Origin: Entrophospora sp. SA101
Lineage: Eukaryota > Glomeromycota > Glomeromycetes > Entrophosporales > Entrophosporaceae
Reading direction: 5' to 3'
DNA: 16,726 nucleotides
Assembly (NCBI GenBank): GCA_958430865.1
Contig: CAUDNR010004515.1
Location: forward strand, 1 to 16,726
Shown piece by piece: positions 7,386 to 16,726 of this stretch (its first letter is position 1; each line of letters starts with the position of its first letter). The notes under the pieces are model-generated. The model saw nothing but the letters and a program-made list of their open reading frames with translations. It made no database searches and was not told the origin of the DNA. The position numbers and the translations under genes are program-made.

Positions 7386-9046
7386 TCATTCACTCTTTAC
7401 TAATTCATAGACTTCTAATTCTTCTAATGCTTCTAATGCTAACAAATTACCATATTTATCCTTATTTATAAAATCAAAATTGTTTTCATAAGGATCATCA
7501 GAATTATTACGATAACAATAAAAATAAGGATTGTTATTAATGCTATTACATGATCCAAAATTGTAAAAATCTATAGTATTTTCATCAAATTTCATATCAT
7601 CTACAGTTACAAGATTTGGTTTACTATGCTCTATTGCTTTTTTTGAATTTTTGACTCTGTTTATTATTGAATTCATTATTTGGTTTTTGTTAATTTTAAA
7701 AATAAAACTTTTATTTGTTTCAATGTAATATCCTTCATCTGGAAACTTTCCTTTAATGTTCCAGCCAACAGGGTTATAACCACCAAATAATTCTCCAGTT
7801 TCTTTAATTTTCATAATTGCTATAGTCTGTTCTACATCATAACATTTTTTCTCAAAAACAGATTTAGAAAATCCATCTTGAGTTCCATTGAGAATTAATT
7901 TAAATTCATAAGGTAAAGTATTTGCATTATACAAATCATTTTTTTCATCAATCCAGCTAGAAATTAAACATATCATTTTTAAATTTAATAATTTTCCTCT
8001 TGCTTTTGTTCTTGGACCTTTTTGAAATAATAATTTTGGTTTCCAATCATCGCTAAGATAATGTTGAAGAATTTCTTTATATATATTTTTATCAAATGAT
8101 TTTTTAAATAGTGCAATTTTATCATGAAAATCAGTTGAAGTGATATGATTGAATCTTATCAATGGAATAATATCTACCAATACATTTTTTAATATGATAA
8201 AATCATCATTGTTCCACTCTGAAATATCTTTGTTTAATTCTTTGTTTTGTCCTATACCCCATTGAATAACAAAATTCCAAATATCAATTTCTTTTGCTTC
8301 TAAATTATTTCTTTTTAATATAGATGTAAGGATAGATTTGTCAATAATATTAAAATAATCAAATTTTAAAGATAGTTGAGGATTGTCATAAATTAATTCA
8401 TCAAAATGATCTTTAAGTAAATTGAACAATTGGCGATCTGATGAAATTTTATAAACATAAGTTAAATTATCTTGAATCCAATCCTTTTTTTCAACTATCA
8501 AGTGATTTTGTAAATCATCAATTAATTCATTAAAATCCAATTCATCACATGCTTCAAGAAGTTCAAGAATTTCTTTTGGATTCAATTTATCTAGATTTAT
8601 AATTCCATTGTAAATATATCTTTTAAAATTAAAAAAATTAACAAGTTAAAAAAAATTATTATAATTATTAATTAATTAATTAATTAATTAATTAAATACT
8701 GTAACTCTTACACCAAAATAACTTCAAATACTTTTGGAGAAATATTTTTTTTTTCAAATAATATAATACTACCATCATCAGATTTTTTAATCCAACTATC
8801 TGAGAAAGCGGTTTTAAAATACAAAGACCTTGCTTTTAAAATGGTAGAATGAGCTTTAAAAGTTCTAACATCCAGACCTTCTCCAATTCTAATTTCTACA
8901 TCATAATAATCTGTTTCAATCAACAACTTTGTTAAATCATTTACAAGTTTACTAATATATTTTAATGATAGAGCATCTTTATTTGACTTTATAAATTTGT
9001 TAAATAATAAGCTTATATTCTCTAACGTTGAAAAACTAGTTGACAT
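7386..9046 (-). CDS. BTB-BACK-TLDc domain protein, two exons
   Basis: Exon 1 is 8712-9046 from ATG 9046 (MSTSFSTLEN), the intron is 8620-8711 (GTAAGAG...AAAAG, 92 bp), and exon 2 is 7386-8619, ending in TGA. Phase 2 joining makes a Val codon and gives FEVILVYIYNGIINLD, 522 residues in all. BTB spans about 45-122 (DYYDVEIRIGEG, FKAHSTILKARSLYFKTAFS). A BACK-like helical region follows (about 125-300, ILELLEACDEL onward), then TLDc (about 310-500: DGFSKSVFEKKC, TIAIMKIKETGELFGGYNP). BTB-BACK proteins often act as CUL3 ubiquitin-ligase adaptors, and TLDc occurs in oxidation-resistance and V-ATPase-binding proteins; which role applies here is unknown. The frame is intact and no lesion is seen. 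A minus-strand AATAAA (7323-7328) lies about 60 nt past the stop. The family is expanded in Glomeromycotina. Confidence 0.92.
8620..8711 (-). other. Intron of the BTB-BACK-TLDc gene with an ATTA repeat
   Basis: The 92-bp intron starts GTAAGAG on the minus strand and ends TTTTAAAAG. It includes a run of ATTA/TTAA units at about 8666-8694. The only phase that keeps the conserved YIY(N/T)GI core of the BTB domain uses these two sites. Confidence 0.8.
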
Positions 9047-9203
9047 TTTGAAAGAATTTTATTTTTCTTGAAAAAAAAAAAAAATAACAAATTTATTAAA
9101 ATAGTAAAAAAAAAAGTACAGCAAAAATTTGTATTACGAATAGAAGTATAACAAATAAAAAGTACAATTGCAAACTTCATTGTTTTAAATTTAAATAATA
9201 AAT
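9047..9203. promoter_or_regulatory. Upstream region of the BTB-TLDc gene, divergent to the BED fragment
   Basis: This short A+T-rich gap has poly-A runs on the plus strand (poly-T in the sense of the BTB gene) and must hold that gene's promoter. No clear TATA or CCAAT position can be assigned. Confidence 0.35.
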
Positions 9204-9416
9204 ATGATGAATGATGATGATTGCATTGTTGAAAACGATTACCTCTTCAATTACACGATGCAATGTATTCAAAGAAGAACAAGAGGTGAAGCGTGGAACC
9301 ATTTTATGGTTGTAGACAGAAAAGCCAAATGCAATTATTGCACTAGACAAATATTTTTTTTTTTGACTTTCGAAACCATTTATTTCCAAAGGCAACTCTT
9401 TATAAAAATTAGGTGA
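9204..9416 (+). pseudogene. BED-type zinc-finger fragment
   Basis: From ATG 9204 a 70-residue frame contains RGEAWNHFMVVDRKAKCNYC followed by TRQI. The W-x2-HF...KAKC-x2-C pattern is the first half of a BED zinc finger, a DNA-binding fold common in hAT transposases and their host derivatives. The second half (H-x-H/C) is missing: a T-run directly after the second Cys region (about 9351-9363) leads into sequence without the expected histidines, suggesting truncation or a frameshift there. Downstream coding debris may or may not belong to the same old gene. As it stands it cannot form a full finger. Confidence 0.5.
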
Positions 9417-9519
9417 TTTGAATTTCATTGATTCGTTCGGAGCCTTATTCAGCGGATATTCAATGAATAATCAAGTAATCACCGATTATCCGAGTGTTGA
9501 ATTTTATCGATTTTATTGA

Positions 9520-10380
9520 TTATCGATTTACCATTCTATTTGGCCATGTGGCACAGCAAATAGGAAGTCTTTTACCGCGCCAACCATATATCCCTCTTGT
9601 TTCAAATATCCTCTCCCGAATTATATCACAATAAAACCAAGCAGACTTTTTTTCGATAAAGCAGCCACCAAGAGTGATATAGGAGATATTTTGAAATTAT
9701 TTCAAGAGGTGAAATTGCTAAAAACACAGAAGGAATTATTCAATTTGAACGAGCTAATTCGTCTCGCCAAAAGAAATACCAAAGGAAGTGCATTTAACCT
9801 AGAACCTGGAGTATCAAAGTCAAGCTTCATTCTGAATCATTCTACTAGAAAACTTGCCAATGCAGTAATTTGTATATAGCTAAATACATCAGCGTTGCAT
9901 AGGATAACAGAAGATTTAATTCTGTGAATGCTTCTCTAGGATAAACTCAAGGAGCGCATTACAAAAGCCAAAGAATATCGTGTATACAACTCTCATAAAG
10001 GATATACTAATCTCGTTAAAAGGACAGATGCTCAACTTGAAGAGTTGTCCAAATATGAAGGTGGTACATTTTTAAGTTATATATTAGTAATACTAGAGAC
10101 TTGCGTTTTTTCATTTGTTAGGTAGACGATGAAAAAATCGGTTTTTGGATCTGGAAAGTGTTGTAGAATACGAACAGGGGAAGGCATTCATAAATTAAAA
10201 CCAAAAACTCATGAATATTTTTCATTCCGCTCTGGAACTACACACAAGTTTATATGTAAATTTAGATATAGACAGACGTTCGAGAACATACAATTTGGCG
10301 AGGTCAAATAATCGGGTGGATATCACTTCACACGTAATGGTTACTGTCAGTCAAACATCATATCACATTTTTATTTTAAT
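9520..10380 (+). pseudogene. Decayed multi-exon coding region, family not recognised
   Basis: Several protein-like stretches follow each other on the plus strand. At about 9535-9630 one frame reads HVAQQIGSLLPRQPYIPLVS. From about 9640 another reads KAATKSDIGDILKLFQEVK... to RKLANA at 9864. A good intron (9865-9939, GTAATT...CTCTAG) then keeps the frame into exon 9940-10060 (DKLKERITKAKEYRVYNSHK...LEELSKYE). A second intron (10061-10125) leads to DDEKIGFWIWKVL and a TAG at 10164-10166. Beyond it, a shifted frame with one TAA reads LFHSALELHTSLYVNLDIDR-like sequence to about 10380. The exon-intron logic is convincing but no start codon or whole frame exists. A 60-codon frame from ATG 10129 overlaps in a different frame and is probably a shadow. 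Confidence 0.45.
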
Positions 10381-11498
10381 AAAATAAACAGTTAAATAAA
10401 ATATTGATGATCCGTGCTTTAAAAACCTATGGAATATTTCCAGAGTCTTTCTAGAATGAAATTAATATAAATCTTTTTTCTTAAGCTGTTAGGGCTTCTT
10501 TCTTTCTTTCTTTAACTCCTTACACATTATTTTAGATTATGTGTTAACATGTATGTTATACGGCGGAGTTCGGTAACTGGTGAAATAATAAATGACACTG
10601 CCATAGTATTTTAACGAGCTTATCCTGAAACTGTTGCTGGCGAAATCATCTGGATTATCGGATGATAATGGTGCATTTTGGTTGATTTACAATACTGACT
10701 GACACTAGTGTTTCACAACCTGCAATCACAAGGGTACAAGAAACTTATCATTATCCTAATACTTATGGATTTGATTTGATATGGAGATTAATTACTTGAA
10801 TTGACGGTGGTAATTTAACAATCAGTACGTTGATAAACAAAAAATTATTGATGGTCTGTTATTATTATTAAAAAAAATATAAAACTTTATTATATATCTA
10901 TAAATTTTCTCACGAAATGTCAATAATAATAAATCTCATGATCATTATTAAATTTGCAGGCATTTATATTCTTACCAATTACATACAAATAACTCCAGAA
11001 CTTAATTCATTGTTATTTTACCACCAAAATGGTTACAGTACGATGAATCGAAAAGAAAATTAAGCGGGAAACCTTTAAAAAAACACAACTTTATTAAAAT
11101 TAAATTTGCTATATTATCACTTCATTCAAAATTATTTTCATAATGACTCATTACCTCATTGAAATTCAAAAAGTTAAAGAACGGTCAAATCGTTTGTGGT
11201 TTCCTACTAACAAAGGATTCTGTTGACTTTGCTTTACCCAAGTCCATCATCATGTTGCAGACAGAGACAATCTTAAACTTCACTTAAACCTTCTTCATTA
11301 TTTTATTATATTACACATAGTATTATTAATTGCCACAATTGATTCATTTTTAATTGTAATTTCCTTAATAATAGTTTTTTTTTCATTATATTTTTATTAA
11401 AATAATTTATTATTTTTGTTGTTGAATTTCTATGCTATTATAAATGACTAGTTTTTAATTAATTTAAAATCTAATTATAAATTAATAAATTAAATTTT
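10381..11498. other. Intergenic, no supported gene
   Basis: This contains a (TTTC)n microsatellite at about 10494-10514 and poly-A/T tracts. No ORF with protein-like composition was found on either strand. A minus-strand AATAAA at 11406-11411 lies about 90 nt past the GDP-mannose dehydratase stop and may serve as its poly(A) signal. Confidence 0.5.
10494..10514. repeat. (TTTC)n microsatellite
   Basis: About five TTTC units in a row are seen directly in the sequence. Confidence 0.8.
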
Positions 11499-13122
<1,624 letters not shown>

Positions 13123-13560
13123 TATTATTATAGATTAATATTTTTTATTTTATTTTTGGTGTCTTGAAAAAAAAATTGTTTAATTCTTTACATATATATA
13201 TACACAATATGTTTATATTATAATAATAAAACTCTTGTACAACTTTTTTGGATCGAGAAAAAATAATAAGTTTTTGTATCTTTTATAAACAATAATTATC
13301 GATTTCCAATCGGAAAACGACACCAAAACAATTGAAGCATGGCATGTATTTGAGGTAACAAACAAATTCACATTAATTGCATGACATTTCACAACAATAA
13401 ACAAAATCTTGGTATAATTGAGAAAAGAATATACCTGGTAATAAAAAGGACAATTGCTATTACTATAAAGCAAATTTCGAAAAAACCTTAGTCAGCAAAG
13501 GACATACACATTTCTTAAAGAAAAACATAAATTTCCATTCTTTTCTACTTGCTCTTTTTA
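13123..13560. promoter_or_regulatory. Upstream region of gmd
   Basis: This is A+T-rich, with T-runs, TTA repeats just before the start codon and a TATATATATA run at about 13192-13202, roughly 75 nt upstream of the ATG. It must hold the gmd promoter, but no factor site can be named. Minus-strand open frames at 13213-13473 and 13558-13779 show no family features. Confidence 0.35.
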
Positions 13561-13903
13561 TTTAATAAATAAATAAATAATAAAAAGACCGTCCAGAAAT
13601 GGCGAGTTTCTGTGGTCCATAGAAATGTTAATATAGTTTTCCCTTCCGGTTTCAAGTTTATAGAGTACCTTAAAAATTATTTCTGGTAAAATAAAAATGC
13701 AAAATATTGAACTCGGTGTCAGATTTAATAGAATTATCCATTCATTCACACCTTGAAAGTGCCATTTTCTTGTTGACAAAAAAGGTTAAACAAGGAAAAA
13801 CTTTAACAAGCTGGATCCTCTGAATGGCTGCTAATGAATTAGCAATTACGGGCCCCTGATCGACTGTCTCCTAGTAATGGTATGCACTGTAGTATAAAAT
13901 AAT

Positions 13904-13967
13904 GGGTATATACCCCAGGTGTGTGTCCCCACGATTACTATGCATAGTAACTTGTATGAATCATACA
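13904..13967. repeat. Cluster of three short perfect palindromes
   Basis: GGGTATATACCC lies at 13904-13915, TTACTATGCATAGTAA at 13935-13950, and TGTATGA-A-TCATACA at 13953-13967. All are perfect apart from the single central base of the last. Confidence 0.8.
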
Positions 13968-13990
13968 TGATGTAATAAAATTAAAATCTT

Positions 13991-14012
13991 TCGAAATCGA
14001 AATCGAAATTCG
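13991..14012. repeat. CGAAAT hexamer repeat
   Basis: TCGAAATCGAAATCGAAATTCG is about three and a half units in tandem. Confidence 0.75.
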
Positions 14013-15309
14013 TAATAATGATAATAATAAATAATTTTTTTGCTTATAGCTTAAAATTCAAGTTTTGAAATCAAAAATATCCCTGGTGAAATCCGAAATT
14101 CAAATAAAAATCATTCAATCCTTTTGATTATTGTTTTTTTCTTCTTTTAATTTGATTATTATTAAACAAACTTCTTGCTCTAAGAACCTTTGAAGATGTC
14201 AAAGAACATGTTTCATCCAAAAAACCATCATTTTGATATTTATGTAAGATGGTAATAGAAAAATTGAAAAAGGGTTATAATAGTAATAGAAACATTGCTT
14301 CTTCAAACACCTTAAACAGTAACTTTAATCATTCACTTTTATGAAACGTTCGTTTTTAACGCTCTTGCAAAATATATGTGTGTTTTCACTCAAGAGGCAG
14401 ACAATTAATATACAATTGTTGAATCATAAAGTTTCTTCTTTAATGAGGCTTTAATAGACATAGATCTATACTATACGAAATGTGATATCTGAACGGGCAA
14501 TTATCAAGTAATTTCTTTACAATTATCAAAAAGTCCCGAATACCAATATGTTAATGTGAAAAAAGAATTTCAAATATTTACAAAAGGAACCAAAGGCAAT
14601 CACACAGAGAAGGATTCACAACTCGTTCGGCACAGCACATGACAGAATTGGTTGGATCTAAAACTCACAGTTAATGAATATTTCAATTCAGAGAATTTTT
14701 CGTGCTATATATTAATCCTCCAAAAAGGATCTTTATTTTTATTGTTAAAAAAAAAAACAGATCCTACAAAAGAAAACAGAATCAAAGAAACATATCTACG
14801 TATGCTGTTTTATTATCATGTTGTTAAAAGGAATCATTGCAATATGTATGAACACTTGAAGAACACATACACTGTATTCACATCTCGTATTATTCTTTGG
14901 ACTCTCGCATTTCTTGCAAGTGAGAAAATGTTTGCCATATACAGCAGTAAGACAGTTTGCTAATTAAATTTACACAATAATTATTATTATTAGTGGAAAT
15001 CCAATAACAGTCATCATATACAGTCGCTATTTATCTTTATGTTCAAATAGATAATTAAATTACCTTCATTACCTGCATCATTGAACGAAAAAAAGTTTAG
15101 ATATATTCATGGGTTGATATAATAAGGTTGCAATTAATGCAAGGTTCCTAAATGTGGAACCCTCCTATGAAAATCAACTTGATTATAGTTATTTTACTAA
15201 AAAATTTCAATGACCATTGGTGCCAGCAAAAGGTTATGTACTGATAAATATAAACATATATGGCAAGCATGCGACAACCCACATCTATATTTTAAATGAG
15301 CCCACATGA

Positions 15310-15435
15310 AAATCTAAGGCATTCTTTAAGGATATTGCAATTTTAGCAAATTGGGATGATGTTGGCATGTAGATTTATGATGACAATTGAGAAGGAATTG
15401 GTGAATTAGAATTTGACATCATGAAATTTTTTTTT
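15310..15435 (+). pseudogene. Weak coding remnant, family not recognised
   Basis: One plus frame reads KSKAFFKDIAILANWDDVGM, then TAG, then IYDDN, then TGA, then EGIGELEFDIMKFF. The two stops could each be a single-base change from a Trp codon (TGG), which suits a decayed exon, but the stretch is short and no upstream start or splice site is supported. It could be chance. Confidence 0.25.
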
Positions 15436-15720
15436 TAATTTACTCTTGTTGATTTCGTCATTTTTGTCATTTTTGTCAAATTCTCATAGAAATCCTATCT
15501 CGTCACATTTATTTTCGTCATCCAACCTTGGTAACAACCCCAAAAATTCAAGAACTTCTAATGACAGGTGGGCGGACTATCATATTCTTTATGTTTTTGA
15601 GCTTCGTGCCTTCGTAAACCATTAATGTTTTATACTCATAATCATGTTGGCACAGATTGCATTATAAAATTTAAATAAAGACTCTAAAGACTAGAAAATA
15701 TCAAACAATTTCAATACTTA

Positions 15721-15744
15721 CTTGAACTTGGACTTGGACTTGGT
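15721..15744. repeat. CTTGGA hexamer repeat
   Basis: CTTGAACTTGGACTTGGACT, followed by TGGT, is about four imperfect units. Confidence 0.7.
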
Positions 15745-16061
15745 TCGTTTTTTATAATTTTATATATTTATTATTCTTGAAAATCAGTAAATAAAAATAA
15801 AAAATATTAATAATGAATTAATCTACTTTTTGCGTACCATGTTAAAATAAATAGATGGCTTTCCCAATACAAATAATAAATACATTACAGTATATAGATC
15901 TAAACATAATGGTAACGATGGTTTTTAATTTAAAGGTGAAATTTTAATTTATTTCATAGAACTAGGACAATTTTGAATGGTTATTAATTAACAATTGGTC
16001 AACTTCAAAATACTATGTGTCACTACTATATTCTATCAGTAGTTGGTTCATCTAGCCAATT

Positions 16062-16380
16062 ATGATTTGAATTATTTGTTTTTATTCGTTTTAATCAAAT
16101 TATTTGAATTGCTCATTTTATTCAAATTACTTGTTTTATTCAAATTAGCCAAACTATTTGAATTATTTGTTTTACCCAAATTATTTGAATTATTCGTTTA
16201 TTCATTTTACTCAAACTATTACTATTCATTTTGTTCAAATTATTGAATTATTCGTTTATTCATTTATTCAAATTATCAAATTGTTCATTATTCATTTTAT
16301 TCAAAAAACTTTCAATATAATTTGAATACTCAAATTCATAATGAGTAAAACAAATAATTCGAATAAACCTTATTCGAATA
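16062..16380. repeat. Minisatellite-like A+T-rich block with inverted right flank
   Basis: Words such as TTTGAATTATT, TTATTCAAATTA and TTCATTTTATTCAAA recur at roughly 20-30 bp intervals through about 16065-16310. At the right side GAGTAAAACAAATAATTCGAATAAA (about 16343-16366) is largely the complement of the repeated GAATTATTTGTTTTACCC word at about 16159-16178. The plus frame 16043-16246 that reads Leu/Phe/Lys-rich protein is only this repeat translated. No target duplication was found. Confidence 0.6.
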
Positions 16381-16439
16381 GAAACCCTAATCAAGCAGTG
16401 TAGTTGATTTTAGTTTAGTTTGAACATTATCAGTGTTGG

Positions 16440-16458
16440 AATTGGACCTGGTCCAATT
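16440..16458. repeat. 19-bp perfect palindrome with single central base
   Basis: AATTGGACC-T-GGTCCAATT. It is followed by a further AGTCCAAAT half-like word at about 16466. No neighbouring gene explains it. Confidence 0.7.
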
Positions 16459-16726
16459 TGATATAGTCCAAATGGATATTAATCATCAATGCTTTCACAA
16501 ATTTTTTTAAAAATACCACCTATAAAACATTCTTTCACTGAATATATCCAGTATTAAATGAAAAGGCCAATAAATCTAATCATTATGCACTTGTCATTTA
16601 AAAAAAATATCTGATTATATCTCTATTTAAAAAAGTTTTAGTTTCATGATTTTCGAAACGAGCGCTACTTTTTTGAATAAATATTGGCACCACTACTACC
16701 ATGAATACCGCGCGGTATCCGGAATT
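16459..16726. other. Intergenic to window end, ending in a GC-rich palindrome
   Basis: No gene is supported. ATACCGCGCGGTAT at 16705-16718 is a perfect 14-bp palindrome and notably G+C-rich for this DNA. Confidence 0.5.

Larger units (their letters stand above)
13561..15309. other. Intergenic, no supported gene
   Basis: Contents are a cluster of short palindromes (13904-13967), a CGAAAT hexamer repeat (13991-14012) and poly-A/T tracts. A 103-codon frame at 14652-14963 (plus) has no ATG start, is bounded upstream by TGA at 14640-14642, and shows no recognisable motif, so it is not annotated as a gene. Confidence 0.45.

Noticed and set aside
7286..7471. 61-codon plus-strand frame
   Set aside because: It overlaps the 3' end of the BTB-TLDc gene antisense; its Leu-rich end is the complement of the EALEELE repeat.
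9177..9428. 83-codon minus-strand frame
   Set aside because: It is antisense to the BED-finger fragment, whose motif is the better explanation.
10129..10311. 60-codon plus-strand frame from ATG 10129
   Set aside because: It overlaps the spliced-frame reading (DDEKIGFWIW) and another protein-like frame; no family features, so I kept it only as part of the decayed region.
13213..13779. Two minus-strand frames of 86 and 73 codons upstream of gmd
   Set aside because: No motifs, A+T-driven composition, and they lie in the likely promoter region.
14652..14963. 103-codon plus-strand frame
   Set aside because: It begins at TTG with a stop just upstream, has no ATG start, no recognised domain and Lys-run low complexity.
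16043..16246. 67-codon plus-strand Leu/Phe/Lys repeat protein
   Set aside because: It is a translation of the minisatellite-like repeat block.

Overview
The window looks like nuclear DNA from an arbuscular mycorrhizal fungus of the Rhizophagus type (Glomeromycotina). The evidence is extreme A+T richness, short spliceosomal introns (64-122 bp), and two lineage-expanded gene types side by side: a TKL-like kinase with a zinc-ribbon-like N-terminus, and a BTB-BACK-TLDc protein. It also holds many small non-autonomous DNA transposons. The species assignment is inference; nothing here is bacterial in layout.

Layout. 1-1470 is A+T-rich DNA with no supported gene. 1471-2970 (minus) is a two-exon protein kinase gene with a frameshift in a T run. 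2275-5190 is a large, diverged inverted duplication. Its left arm holds the 5' half of the kinase gene and its upstream DNA; its right arm holds a broken copy in opposite orientation (4539-5188, plus). 5190-7385 is a mobile-element graveyard with three MITE-like elements that have visible ends and target duplications (5428-5568, 6021-6206, 6966-7220), plus two broken or partial coding stretches. 7386-9046 (minus) is an intact two-exon BTB-BACK-TLDc gene. 9204-10380 holds a BED-finger fragment and a decayed multi-exon coding region. 10381-11498 has no gene that I can support. 11499-13122 (minus) is a complete six-exon GDP-mannose 4,6-dehydratase gene, whose splice phases all agree and give 370 residues. 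13123-16726 is mostly non-coding, with short palindromes, a weak coding remnant and a minisatellite-like block.

Only the GDP-mannose dehydratase has an assigned metabolic role, the first committed step to GDP-L-fucose. The kinase and BTB-TLDc genes belong to families expanded in these fungi, and their substrates and partners cannot be read from sequence. No operon-like coupling is expected or seen. The most informative structure is the inverted duplication: comparing its arms shows how one kinase copy died and suggests that the other carries three lesions, one possibly rescued by a shifted splice donor.
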